Made by a program: the position numbers and the translations under genes. From Clostridiales bacterium (lineage in GTDB: Bacteria > Bacillota > Clostridia > Oscillospirales > CAG-272), in assembly GCA_012514145.1 (NCBI GenBank), contig JAAZAV010000019.1, positions 1 through 64,000 of the forward strand: 64,000 nt of DNA, in the 5' to 3' direction. The notes beneath the pieces were generated by a model, which saw only the letters and a list, made by a program, of their open reading frames with translations, was not told the DNA's origin and did no database searches. Below are positions 26,491 to 35,576 of the stretch, piece after piece. Position 1 is the first letter of the stretch, and every line of letters begins with the position of its first letter.

Positions 26491-26519
26491 TTGATTATGT
26501 TCCCGGTGTATGCTATAAT
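26491..26519 (+). promoter_or_regulatory. Promoter of the YdcF/glycan-enzyme operon
   Basis: TTGATT (26491-26496), 17-base spacer, TATAAT (26514-26519), 32 bases before the ATG at 26552. Confidence 0.75.
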
Positions 26520-26551
26520 GCGGATGATAAACGAAGGGAGGCGGTGTTCCT

Positions 26552-27295
26552 ATGCGGGTGCTTGCGCTTACGGTTATTCTGTGCGCGCTGGGAGTTCTGT
26601 CGGCTGTCTACGGGCTGATGGTGTTCTCGCTGCGCTCGGGGACGGCCTTTTTTCTTATATGGTTTGTCATCGCCGCCCTCTGCTTTTTCGGCGCGTTTCT
26701 TGTTCGCCGGCAGATAAAGCCCGCCTTGTGGGTGCGTATAACAGCCGGCGCCGCCGGAGCGCTGCTGATTGCGGCTTTTGCCCTGTCGCTTGCGGCGATT
26801 CTCACCGGCTTTGACGACAAGGGAGAGGAGGGGCTTGACTGCATAGTTGTACTCGGCGCCCAGGTCACCGCCGAGGGTCCCGGAAATGTGCTGCGGTACC
26901 GCCTTGACGCGGCTTATGATTATCTCGCCGCCAATCCCGGCACTATCTGCATCGTCTGCGGCGGGCAGGGCTGGAACGAGCCGGCTTCCGAGGCTTCGGT
27001 AATGGGGGATTATTTAGTCGCCCGAGGCATTGACCCTTCGCGGATCATTCTCGAGGACAGCTCAACCAGCACACTCGAAAACCTGCGCTTCGCGCTTCCC
27101 ATGATACCCGACGGCTCCTCGGTGGGGGTGGTGACAAACAACTTTCACGTCACCCGCGCCGTGCTGATGGCGAAAGCCGAGGGCTACAAAAATGTCTGCG
27201 GCATAGCCGCGGGTATGCCCGCGCTCTGGCTGCCGAACTCGCTGCTCCGCGAGACCATATCCCTCACCCTGCACCGGCTGGCGGGGAATATATAG
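26552..27295 (+). CDS. YdcF/SanA-like membrane protein (DUF218)
   Basis: A 247-residue protein with about three N-terminal membrane segments (residues 1-90) and a C-terminal DUF218 domain: LDCIVVLGAQVTAEGP near 98, IVCGGQGWNEPASEA, the EDSSTSTLENLRFAL block near 175, and VVTNNFHVTRAVLMAK. This family includes ElyC, SanA and YdcF, which affect envelope polysaccharides; the chemistry is not settled. GGGAGG lies upstream. The next gene starts 25 bases after its stop, so it leads an operon of enzymes that look carbohydrate-active. Confidence 0.88.
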   Translation: MRVLALTVILCALGVLSAVYGLMVFSLRSGTAFFLIWFVIAALCFFGAFLVRRQIKPALWVRITAGAAGALLIAAFALSLAAILTGFDDKGEEGLDCIVVLGAQVTAEGPGNVLRYRLDAAYDYLAANPGTICIVCGGQGWNEPASEASVMGDYLVARGIDPSRIILEDSSTSTLENLRFALPMIPDGSSVGVVTNNFHVTRAVLMAKAEGYKNVCGIAAGMPALWLPNSLLRETISLTLHRLAGNI

Positions 27296-27320
27296 AAATA
27301 TATAATCGGAGTGATTGCCT

Positions 27321-28895
27321 ATGATATTCAGACGAAAATTCTCGATTAACCCCTACCGCACCCTGAGGCTGCCTCTGGCGGGTATGTCCTTTTACAAGGA
27401 CTGGCTGAACACGAGCCGGGGCGACCCCTGCCCGGTCACCTTTGCCGGAGAGACAAGACCTTCCGAGCGCACCGGAGACGGGTATTATACCGCCCGGGGC
27501 AAGGGTTTTGTCTGCCGGCTCATAGGTCAGCATTTCCCCTACGCCACCTACGACATTGAGCCGGGCGAGCTGAGCCTGGGGCGCGTCGGGCTGCGGATTG
27601 CCGCAAGCTGCGGCGGGCGCTCCTCCTACACCCCCGAAACCGCGCCAGTTCTCGACATTTTCATAGAGGCGGGAGCGAAATACAGAGTGGGCTATGAACT
27701 TTCCGCCGGGGGAGAGACAGCCGAAAGCAAATATTATCGCGTTGAGGGAAAACCTCTGCCGGGCACGAAGCTGTCGGTTACCTTCCGAGGCGGCGCTTTC
27801 GACATCTACCTTGACGACGGAGTGCGGGCGATTCCGGTAATAACCGCCGAGCCGCCCGGACTCAGCGATTCAATGAAACATGGCACCTTTTCACGCATGA
27901 CCGCTTCGCTGCTCTGCGATCTGCATGCCGGCGGGCGGCTGCGGGTCGATTCGGTCGGCGCGTACCTCTGCGGCGGCATCAGTCACGCCGATATCAAGCC
28001 CATATGCTATGAGGACGGCACACCGATGCTGGAGGACGGGCGTCTCTATCTCACCGTCTCGGCGCGGTTTGAGGCAAAGACCTCACAGATAGTGGTGTCG
28101 CTCAACCCGTCTGGCTGCGATCTGCGGCTGGAGGGAGCGATTTTCTTCGACTGCGGCGACGACCGCTGGTGTCATGATGTGGCTTCGTCTGTGCTCTTTA
28201 ACCGCATGACCGGCGAATGGTATGTCTGGTCGGTGGCGTTCTCCCACGGGCATATTCTCTGTCACGGCACATCAAAAGCCGATCTGCGCCACGGCATACA
28301 TGTCATAGACGCAACCCTTATGCCCACAGCGGAAGGACAGCCCGAGCCGGTGTACGGAAGCAGCGGCATCACCCTGCCGGACGATCGCATGTGGCTTGGC
28401 AAATCAGGCGATGAGGACCCGCATCTAATCTATGACGCGGAGCGGAAAATGTGGTACCTGACTGTCTGCCGCCTGGTGAGGCTGGAAAACAAAAACGCCT
28501 ACCGCTACTTCATGTTCGAGTCGGAGCGGCCTTTTGACGGCTTCCGCTATGTCACCCATACTCTCGAGGGCGAGAATACCGGCGGGTCGATGATATGCGC
28601 CGCCGGAAAGCGTTACTTTGTCTGCGGCAGCGATTTCGGCGCCCGGGCTCACTACAACATCTACCGTCTTGGCGACTTTTCGGAGTACCGCCGGGCAGAA
28701 TTCGACTTCGACGACGGCGGATTCCGCGGCTGGGGCACAATAATCCCCATCCCCTGCGGGAACCGCACACGGCTGCTTTGGCTGACCTTCGACCGGCACG
28801 GCGGCAGCGAATACAACTGGAGTTACGGAAACCTTTACGGCTTCGAGGGCGAAGCCATGATTAAAAACGGGGAGGATATTGACCTGTGGATATGA
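27321..28895 (+). CDS. Putative five-bladed beta-propeller glycoside hydrolase
   Basis: A 524-residue cytoplasmic protein without signal peptide. The C-terminal ~270 residues resemble the five-bladed propeller of GH43/GH32-like enzymes: SVLFNRMTGEWYVWSVAFSH near 290, GDEDPHLIYDAERKMWYL near 365 with candidate acidic residues, and FRGWGTIIPIP near 475. The N-terminal ~250 residues are a beta-rich domain. I cannot name the family. I chose the ATG at 27321 (GGAG 9 bases upstream) over a TTG two codons earlier, which lies too close to it. It overlaps the next gene by 10 bases. Confidence 0.6.
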   Translation: MIFRRKFSINPYRTLRLPLAGMSFYKDWLNTSRGDPCPVTFAGETRPSERTGDGYYTARGKGFVCRLIGQHFPYATYDIEPGELSLGRVGLRIAASCGGRSSYTPETAPVLDIFIEAGAKYRVGYELSAGGETAESKYYRVEGKPLPGTKLSVTFRGGAFDIYLDDGVRAIPVITAEPPGLSDSMKHGTFSRMTASLLCDLHAGGRLRVDSVGAYLCGGISHADIKPICYEDGTPMLEDGRLYLTVSARFEAKTSQIVVSLNPSGCDLRLEGAIFFDCGDDRWCHDVASSVLFNRMTGEWYVWSVAFSHGHILCHGTSKADLRHGIHVIDATLMPTAEGQPEPVYGSSGITLPDDRMWLGKSGDEDPHLIYDAERKMWYLTVCRLVRLENKNAYRYFMFESERPFDGFRYVTHTLEGENTGGSMICAAGKRYFVCGSDFGARAHYNIYRLGDFSEYRRAEFDFDDGGFRGWGTIIPIPCGNRTRLLWLTFDRHGGSEYNWSYGNLYGFEGEAMIKNGEDIDLWI

Positions 28896-30487
28896 AATAT
28901 TCTGTATTCAGCGAAAACGAGTGGGTTTATCCCGATTCAACTCTCGGCGGCGCTGTCTCGGCGGCGCTTGACACGCCCCGGGGCGGCGACGTATGTCTGC
29001 AGCTGCTCACCGACACGGTGCTGGGCGGCGGCGAGGAACTCGCCGTCAAAGGCTGCGGTCTGCCAAAAGGCGTCACGCTGACCGCCTATCGGCTCCTGCC
29101 GGTAAATGTGGCTGAAAACAGCGGACCCAAGTTATTCTGCACCAAAAACTACGACGAGGTGAAGGACTTCGTCACACGTCAGGCTCCCTTTGAAGTCTAC
29201 GACATCACCGAGTCGCTGAGCGGCAAAACCCGCGCCGGCCGCCTTGCGCTCTGGCTCAGGCTTGACGCCGCAGCCGACGCGTTGCCGGGGGCGTATGACT
29301 TCAGGATAAGCGTAAAGGCGGGAGAGAACAGCCTGTCCCTGCCCGTTTCGCTCACCGTGCATGCCGCGAAGGTGCCGCCGCTCGCCGACGCCAAATTCGG
29401 CATGGTGAACTGGGTCTACTGCGACCCTGTCGCCGCAGACCACGGCGTTGAGGCGGGAAGCGATGATTTCTTCCGCATCCTGCGCGAGTACTTCGCCAAT
29501 CAGACAGACATGCGCAACACCCACTTCATGATTCCCGCGGGCAAGCCGGTGCGCGACGTAGAGGGCAAGGTCGTCGACTTCGACTTCACACTCGCCGAGG
29601 CTGTGGCGCGGGAGGCGCTGGATGCCGGGCTCAACTATGTGATGGGCGGCTTCACGGCACGATTCAAGGAGTGGAACGACCCCGACATGTATCTGCTTTG
29701 GGACCGCGAAGTGGGGGTCACGGGAATCGAGGGCTTCCGTCAGCTGAAGCTCTACTACACCCGCGCATGGGAGAGCGTTTGCCGCATGGGCATCGCCGAC
29801 CGGTATTATCAGTGTCTGGTTGACGAGCCCCAGTTCCCCAACTCGCTTGCGTACCGCGCCATGTCGGGTATCTGCCGCTCCTGCATGCCCGGCGTGAAGA
29901 TTCACGACCCGGTGGAGACTACCGATATCGGCGGCGCCCTTGATGTCTGGGTGGTGAAGCAGGCGGTTTACGAGAAGCATATCGAAAACTTCCGCGCCCT
30001 CCAGTCGTTTGGCGAGGAGATGTGGCTCTACACCTGCGGCTTCCCGGCGGGCAGGACCATGAACCGCTGTCATGACCTGCCGCTGACGGTGAGCCGACTG
30101 ACAATGTGGATGTGCATTCTCTACCGCTGCACCGGTTTCCTGCACTGGGGCTATCACCGCCACTCCACAAAGCCGGGCGAGGCTCCCGAGGCATGCTATT
30201 CAATAAGCGGAGGGCGGATGTATCCCCCCGGCAACTCCTATGTGGTCTACCCCGCCCCCTTCGTTCCCGGCAGCAGCGGCTACGAGGTGGCATACGGCGT
30301 GCGCGGACACCTGCAGCGCACCGGCGCCCAGGATGCCGAGCTTCTCATGCAGTTAGGCGAAGCGGAAGCCGATGAGCTTATCAAAAAAGTCTGCACCAGC
30401 TTCAACGACTATACCGGCGATGCCGCCCTCTTTGACCGGGTGCGCCGCGAACTGCTCATTGCGGTGAGCAATAAAGCGGCAAAATAA
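28886..30487 (+). CDS. DUF4091-type glycoside-hydrolase-like protein
   Basis: A 533-residue protein with an N-terminal beta-sandwich (about 1-165) and a TIM-barrel-like region ending in DUF4091. Diagnostic are YYQCLVDEPQFPNS near 312, with a candidate catalytic Glu, and GFLHWGYHRHST near 415 followed by YPPGNSYVVYPAP, the DUF4091 core. The family sits in glycan loci, and some members are thought to be hydrolases. Start is GTG at 28886 with GGGAGG 10 bases upstream, overlapping the previous stop. A distant paralogue lies at 47587-49224. No signal peptide is present. Confidence 0.75.
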   Translation: MDMKYSVFSENEWVYPDSTLGGAVSAALDTPRGGDVCLQLLTDTVLGGGEELAVKGCGLPKGVTLTAYRLLPVNVAENSGPKLFCTKNYDEVKDFVTRQAPFEVYDITESLSGKTRAGRLALWLRLDAAADALPGAYDFRISVKAGENSLSLPVSLTVHAAKVPPLADAKFGMVNWVYCDPVAADHGVEAGSDDFFRILREYFANQTDMRNTHFMIPAGKPVRDVEGKVVDFDFTLAEAVAREALDAGLNYVMGGFTARFKEWNDPDMYLLWDREVGVTGIEGFRQLKLYYTRAWESVCRMGIADRYYQCLVDEPQFPNSLAYRAMSGICRSCMPGVKIHDPVETTDIGGALDVWVVKQAVYEKHIENFRALQSFGEEMWLYTCGFPAGRTMNRCHDLPLTVSRLTMWMCILYRCTGFLHWGYHRHSTKPGEAPEACYSISGGRMYPPGNSYVVYPAPFVPGSSGYEVAYGVRGHLQRTGAQDAELLMQLGEAEADELIKKVCTSFNDYTGDAALFDRVRRELLIAVSNKAAK

Positions 30488-30499
30488 CGAGGTTAATAT

Positions 30500-31774
30500 A
30501 TGGAACATAAAATATTCGAGCGCTGCCCAATAGGCAATCCCCACCGCCCCTGGCGTCAGGACAACTTTGTGCTCTCAAACTTCTCAATGAACTGCGATTC
30601 CATTCGAGACGCGGTTAAGCTCTGCAGGGATGCGGGATTCACAATGGTGGAGTTGGGCTGGTCGCCCCATGACCGGGCTTGGGAGGCGGTAAAGCTTTGC
30701 GAGGAATACGGGCTTGACCTGCTTTTCCAGGATTTCGCGAATGTAGGCGGGATGCAGGAGCGCAATCTCGACCGCGACCCCGCCGTATCGGTTAATGACA
30801 TGAAGAAACTCTGCGGCGCTCTGGCGCCCTACCGCCGCACTGTCGGTCTCTATGTCTGGGATGAGCCCTATGTTCACGACCAGCTTGTGGAGGCGCGGCG
30901 GCAGATGGACATGTATCAGACCTTCGCCCCCGACAAGTTGGCTTTCGTGGTTGCAATTCCCAGCTATAACACCAAATACACCTGGGATAACGGGCTTTTC
31001 GCCGGCTATCTCGAGGATTACGCCGTAACCGCCGATCCGTCGGTGCTGTCCCTCGACTACTACCCCTACGGACTTGGGAAATATAACGATGCCGACGAGT
31101 TGGATACTTCGCTTTTCTGGTGCGATCTCGGGCTTCTGAGGCGGGTCGCCGCGGCTCACAATATGCCCATGTGGTTCTACTACCAGGGCGTGAATCTGCA
31201 CAAGTACGCCCATTTCGAGTTTCCAATGGTGCGCTGCCAGATGTACGCCGCCGCCCTCTACGGCGCGAAGGGGCTGCAGCTTTTCACCGGTCTTAACTGC
31301 GTGTTCGACGAAAAGGGCGGAAAGGGTCGGTTCTTCGACGAAATGAAGGAGATCCACGCCGAATTCGCAGCCCTTGGCAATACTCTCATGGCGCTTGACA
31401 GCGAGGCTGTTTACCACAGTTCCGACCTGCTGCCCGGCTGCGAACATCACGCGGGGCTGACCGACAGCGCCGCTGACAGCCCGCTCTTCTCGGGCGAACT
31501 GCCGGCAAGGACATCGGCGGGACTTCTTGCCGATAAATACGGGAACCGCTATGTTATGTTCCAGAACCGGGCGCTGACCGAAGACCGGGAACTGACCTTC
31601 AGTTTCAGGTCTCCCCTGCGGTTCTATGAGGTCTCCCGCGCCGACGGAAAGCAATCGCTTAAAGCCGACGGCGACCGTCTCACCCTCAGCCTCGCCGCAG
31701 GCGACGCCGCGCTGATGCGCATACAGGATATCGCCGAGGCGCCATTCACACTGGAGTACCGGCTGACAAAATAA
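30500..31774 (+). CDS. TIM-barrel glycoside-hydrolase-like protein
   Basis: A 424-residue cytoplasmic protein I cannot assign to a named family. The barrel-like N-terminal ~300 residues include AGFTMVELGWSPHDRAW near 50, GLYVWDEPYVHD near 117 with a candidate acid/base Glu after a strand, SLDYYPYGLGKYND near 184, and GAKGLQLFTGLN near 256. This pattern recalls GH42/GHA-type enzymes and DUF4091 relatives. The last 100 residues form a beta domain. It starts 13 bases after the DUF4091 gene and belongs to its operon. It may act on the same glycan. Confidence 0.6.
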   Translation: MEHKIFERCPIGNPHRPWRQDNFVLSNFSMNCDSIRDAVKLCRDAGFTMVELGWSPHDRAWEAVKLCEEYGLDLLFQDFANVGGMQERNLDRDPAVSVNDMKKLCGALAPYRRTVGLYVWDEPYVHDQLVEARRQMDMYQTFAPDKLAFVVAIPSYNTKYTWDNGLFAGYLEDYAVTADPSVLSLDYYPYGLGKYNDADELDTSLFWCDLGLLRRVAAAHNMPMWFYYQGVNLHKYAHFEFPMVRCQMYAAALYGAKGLQLFTGLNCVFDEKGGKGRFFDEMKEIHAEFAALGNTLMALDSEAVYHSSDLLPGCEHHAGLTDSAADSPLFSGELPARTSAGLLADKYGNRYVMFQNRALTEDRELTFSFRSPLRFYEVSRADGKQSLKADGDRLTLSLAAGDAALMRIQDIAEAPFTLEYRLTK

Positions 31775-31787
31775 AAACGGAGCAAAG

Positions 31788-31812
31788 GGCGGTGGCCTGA
31801 ACAGACCACCGC
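31788..31812 (+). terminator. Hairpin between the glycan operon and the DUF1653 gene
   Basis: GGCGGTGG and CCACCGCC form an 8-bp GC-rich stem around a 9-10 base loop, followed only by GCAATTATT, so the tail is poor in T. It may weakly end transcription or stabilise the mRNA end. Confidence 0.4.
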
Positions 31813-31825
31813 CGCAATTATTAAA

Positions 31826-32083
31826 ATGAGAGAATTAAAACTGCACACAATCTACCGCCATTTCAAAGGCAGGTATTATCTGACCGAAAACATAGCATAC
31901 GACTCGGAAAGCTGTGAGGAACTGGTGCTCTACCGGGCGTTATACGGCGACCGGAGGCTCTGGGTTCGTCCGCTCGCCATGTTCCTTTCGGAAGTCGATC
32001 GCGAAAGGTACCCGGACATCGATCAGCGCTGGCGCTTCGAGGAGATAGACACGGAAAATCAGGAAGGGTCTGTTTCTAAATAA
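31826..32083 (+). CDS. DUF1653 domain protein
   Basis: An 85-residue protein that is mostly one DUF1653 domain: IYRHFKGRYYLTENIAYD, then LYRALYGDRRLWVRPLAMF. The fold is a small beta barrel; its function is not established. No ribosome binding site is visible, and the hairpin at 31788 stands just upstream. The 3' end overlaps the 3' end of the lipoprotein gene on the other strand by 25 bases. Confidence 0.85.
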   Translation: MRELKLHTIYRHFKGRYYLTENIAYDSESCEELVLYRALYGDRRLWVRPLAMFLSEVDRERYPDIDQRWRFEEIDTENQEGSVSK

Positions 32084-33657
32084 CCGAGTTTAATATACTT
32101 GAACCCGTCATCTTCATCTTCATCGTAGTCATAATAATCTTCATCGTATTCGAAATCATATTCTTCGTATTCATAATCAGCTTCTGTGTCATAATCAGCT
32201 TCGGTGACCCAGATTGTGTAGTCCTCATCGTCGCCCGGATACTCGTAGGGAACACTGTGATCCTTGTCCAGGTACATTGCCTCTTCGGCGTTAAATACGC
32301 CCTCGGGGACAACCTCCCAGCCCTTCGGCACCTCCCGGGTGTACTTCTCGGTGGCCTCGTTGCCGGCGTCGTTGATATAGCTGCGTACAACAGTCACGCT
32401 GCGGGTGTCATCCCACATATCCAATATTTCGCCGTCATAGGGAATGTTGCCGGTTTTGACTTCACAGTCCGCGTATTCCATACCGTAGGTGATGCGGACA
32501 TGCTCAATGCGCAGGGTGCCGTAGTTGACCGTGATATTTATCGAATTTGCATACTCCTCGCCGTCGGTGTAGCCCAGCACGATATGTTCCTTTTCACGGT
32601 ATTCCACCACCTCAAGGGGCATTGAGAAGAAGGGCATGAAGAATTGCTCATACCACATCAGTCCGTCGTCGTCGTATTCCTCTGAGTAGGGCTGGACAAC
32701 ATGCCGTCCCTCGCGGGTCATTTCGTCACAGAAGAAGTACATTCCGTTTATCACACCGTCGTAACTGGGAACATATTCGCCTTGGTCATCCATCTCCAAA
32801 TGGCAGTTGATAAACGCCGGTTTGTCTTCGAACATTCCCGCCCAGCCACGCACTTCGTAACCCACGCCCATTTCGTGCCAGGTAATGTCGTCTCCGAACT
32901 TCATCATATTTGAAAGCAGGTTCTGTTCGATTATCATATCAAGGGTGATTCCTTCCGCTTCCAGCTCCTCCCAGCTGTCAACAAAGTCGTCATCGGGAAC
33001 ATCGGTCTCGGCAGAAACTTCGGGATTCTCAAAGAACGCCGCCGCGGCAAGCCTGAAGGCGTGGCGATATTTTCCCGCCTCCCCCAGAAGCGGTCTGTCG
33101 TTGGGCACAAACACAAATCTGAAATTATACTGTTCGGTACCGCCGTCATCGTAGTGATAAATCACCCAGGTGTTGGCGGTATTCCCGTCAAGAGAATAAC
33201 CCCACTCCACCGTGATACCCAGCATTTCATCAATCATTCCGAGCATCAGCGGGAAGCGGTAAATTAAATCGTCGTCAACTTGTTCGGAGGTAATAAGCCC
33301 CTCTCCCCGCCAGTCCTCGGGGCACTCGGGGAAGCCGCCGTCGGCATACACCGCCTGACAGACAGCCTTCACCTCGGGCAGGCTCAGGCTGTCGCGCCCC
33401 TCGGTGCGGTAGAGATACGCCGAGTACCAGCCGGCGGTCTCCCAGGCGAATATCGGGAGCGTGATATCGGTGCCGTCCTCCCATGCCGCCGAATATGCGG
33501 TCATGGTAAGGGCGAATATCAGCGGCTCCTCGTCGCTGAGTTTGGCATTCGGGTCGATCATAAGCCTGCCCAACATGCCGCAGGAGGCAAGATTCAGCAG
33601 GGATATGACACACAGCAGCGCCGCCGTGAAACGAAGTAAGAATGTCTGTCTCCTCAT
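32059..33657 (-). CDS. Lipoprotein of unknown function with a Tyr/Asp/Glu-rich tail
   Basis: A 532-residue exported lipoprotein with lipobox LASC and Cys26. I chose the ATG at 33657, 9 bases after AAGGTG, because it opens a clean signal peptide; the frame extends upstream within the preceding gene. The body is beta-rich with no domain I recognise, for example DITLPIFAWETAGWYS and GYTDGEEYANSINITVNYG. The last 60 residues are dominated by Asp, Glu and Tyr, in short repeats such as DYDTEADYEYEEYDF. It starts just after the PHP-domain gene stop, so it is probably its partner. Confidence 0.75.
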   Translation of the reverse strand: MRRQTFLLRFTAALLCVISLLNLASCGMLGRLMIDPNAKLSDEEPLIFALTMTAYSAAWEDGTDITLPIFAWETAGWYSAYLYRTEGRDSLSLPEVKAVCQAVYADGGFPECPEDWRGEGLITSEQVDDDLIYRFPLMLGMIDEMLGITVEWGYSLDGNTANTWVIYHYDDGGTEQYNFRFVFVPNDRPLLGEAGKYRHAFRLAAAAFFENPEVSAETDVPDDDFVDSWEELEAEGITLDMIIEQNLLSNMMKFGDDITWHEMGVGYEVRGWAGMFEDKPAFINCHLEMDDQGEYVPSYDGVINGMYFFCDEMTREGRHVVQPYSEEYDDDGLMWYEQFFMPFFSMPLEVVEYREKEHIVLGYTDGEEYANSINITVNYGTLRIEHVRITYGMEYADCEVKTGNIPYDGEILDMWDDTRSVTVVRSYINDAGNEATEKYTREVPKGWEVVPEGVFNAEEAMYLDKDHSVPYEYPGDDEDYTIWVTEADYDTEADYEYEEYDFEYDEDYYDYDEDEDDGFKYIKLGYLETDPS

Positions 33658-33665
33658 GATTTTGT

Positions 33666-35540
33666 TCACCTTTCTATGAAAATCGGATTTGTGAATGCGC
33701 AGTAACCGGCGGTCATATGGGGTGTGAAGGAGTGGGTCTCCTCCTCCCATTCGCCGCCCCTGACCCATGCCTGTGCCGCCGTCCAATGGGCATCGGACGG
33801 GATTTCGACGGTTATGTCGAGACTGTCCGACCGGCTGCCGGGAATCGTCTTAAAAACTCTGCCGTCGGCGATAAGCTCCACCCGGTCGATTTCGCAGCGT
33901 CCGGGAAGTGCGGTTACCCTCAGCCCCGGGGCTATGTCGCCTGCGGTGCCGCCCATTGGCGTGTCGCCGATATTTATGTCCAAAAACATCCCCGGCTCCC
34001 GTAGCGAGAAGAATCTCCCCGCCTCGATGGCTGAGATAACCGATTCGGCGGTGAGTTCATCGCCCACATATACGCAGACACCCTCCTTGCCGGGGTACAT
34101 CAGGGAGCTGTCGTGGCCGTCGCCCGTCCAGGCGCCGTAGAGCCGATATCCGCGGTTCAGCCGGTCATGCCAGCTTCGGGCGTCGAAGTTCTCAACCAGC
34201 CCGATTTCGCGGAAAACGTCCGCCACCCACCAGGAGCGGAAACAGGCATTGCCTCTCAGCGCCACCTCGGGGCGGTGGCTCGGGTGATTGAGCATGACGG
34301 CGCAGGGGCGCCGTTTTTTCATCTCACGGTATTCGTCAAGCCATGCCGTGATTTTTTCGTTTATGTCGGGATTTATACGGCTCAGATTGTCCGACTCGGG
34401 GTTAGGGAGTTCCCGGTCGGTGTTCAGAAGATTCATATGCACCTCCTGACACATTATCTCCTGCCCCGCAAGACCGATGAACTCGCCGGGAAGGTCGTGC
34501 ATCGAGGTACCCTTGCGCAGCAGGGCGTTTATATCCTTGTCGGTCTGGAAACAGAAGCCGAGACCGCCGCAGCGCGCCGCCCGCATGGTATCCTCCGGGA
34601 ACGCCACCGCGTCTTCAAACGCCGAATGACAGTGAAGCTCTCCGACGAACCATCCCCGGGGCAGGGTCAGCACCCGTTCGAGTTTCGGCTCATACAGAGC
34701 GTCCGAGTCCAGCCGCAGTTCGTACTCACGGGGCGCGAAGCATATGCCCCGGGTTACAAGCAGACGGTAGCTTCCCTCGGGCAGCCTGATCTCGGGGCGC
34801 TCGTTCTGCAGTATGTCGAGCATCGCCACCCGTTCGTAGCCGACGAACAGCTCGAACCGGGCGTCGCAGCGCTGTCCGTCCTCGTCGTATGCAGCTAATG
34901 TCAGACTGTGAGTTGCAAACTCCGACTTCGGCTCACAGAGCGACACGATATAGCTGTGCCACAGGGCAAAACGGATATCGGTCTTCGACGGCTCTATATC
35001 CACCCGCAGTTCCCGGCAGCCCGACCCGTCTATCTCCGCCGAGTGCCAGAACCAGCTGTGATTCAGCTTGGGGTACCAGTCGGCGGACAGCTCTCTGCCC
35101 TTCTCATCGCGAACCGATATATAATCTTCGCCCTCGGGCACGCCCTTCACCACAATGAGCTGGCGGTCAAAGGCGGTCTCCCGCTTGACGTAAAGGGTAT
35201 GCCGCTCGCCATTTGCCGGAAGCAGCGGAAAGAGCCTGCCGTGATTCCAGAGCACCCCAGGTCCCGGCATCAGAAAGGGGGTCACCTGTCCGTCGGTGAT
35301 AATATCTATCTCCGAAGAGCCTTCTTCGCCTGTTCCTTTGAGGTGCACCCGGTAGATCCCCCGCTTCGGGAAGACGCAGGATATCCCGTCCGGACTGTCA
35401 AGGGACATCCCGAAGGCGTCTGTGAAGGTGAGCTCAATCGGCACCGACATGGCAAGCTCCACCCTGCCGCCCTCCGGGGACATAAAGAAAATAACAGAAT
35501 CCCGAAGGTATGTGAATATTAACTTGTTATCGATTATCAT
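33666..35540 (-). CDS. CehA/McbA-type PHP-domain metallohydrolase
   Basis: A 624-residue protein with a PHP metal-dependent hydrolase domain in its centre. WFVGELHCHSAFEDA near 298 carries the His-X-His metal pair, followed by FCFQTDKD, VMLNHPSHRPE near 425 and WTGDGHDSS near 470. The N-terminal ~290 residues are beta-rich, and a ~120-residue beta domain closes it. CehA-McbA proteins hydrolyse carbamates or phosphoesters; the substrate here is unknown. No signal peptide and no clear ribosome binding site. A 7-base unit repeats three times over the start codon. It follows sbcC by 36 bases. Confidence 0.8.
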   Translation of the reverse strand: MIIDNKLIFTYLRDSVIFFMSPEGGRVELAMSVPIELTFTDAFGMSLDSPDGISCVFPKRGIYRVHLKGTGEEGSSEIDIITDGQVTPFLMPGPGVLWNHGRLFPLLPANGERHTLYVKRETAFDRQLIVVKGVPEGEDYISVRDEKGRELSADWYPKLNHSWFWHSAEIDGSGCRELRVDIEPSKTDIRFALWHSYIVSLCEPKSEFATHSLTLAAYDEDGQRCDARFELFVGYERVAMLDILQNERPEIRLPEGSYRLLVTRGICFAPREYELRLDSDALYEPKLERVLTLPRGWFVGELHCHSAFEDAVAFPEDTMRAARCGGLGFCFQTDKDINALLRKGTSMHDLPGEFIGLAGQEIMCQEVHMNLLNTDRELPNPESDNLSRINPDINEKITAWLDEYREMKKRRPCAVMLNHPSHRPEVALRGNACFRSWWVADVFREIGLVENFDARSWHDRLNRGYRLYGAWTGDGHDSSLMYPGKEGVCVYVGDELTAESVISAIEAGRFFSLREPGMFLDINIGDTPMGGTAGDIAPGLRVTALPGRCEIDRVELIADGRVFKTIPGSRSDSLDITVEIPSDAHWTAAQAWVRGGEWEEETHSFTPHMTAGYCAFTNPIFIER

Positions 35541-35558
35541 TTGTCATTTGTCATTTGT
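35538..35558. repeat. Three tandem 7-base repeats at the start codon
   Basis: CATTTGT occurs three times in a row; on the minus strand this is ACAAATG, so each unit contributes an ATG. The third ATG (35540) opens the PHP-domain gene. No Shine-Dalgarno sequence is visible nearby. Confidence 0.7.
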
Positions 35559-35576
35559 CACTTATAACTGAAGTTC

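Noticed and set aside
35538-35558. CRISPR-like tandem repeat
   Set aside because: The unit is 7 bases and has no spacers, so it is a simple tandem repeat.
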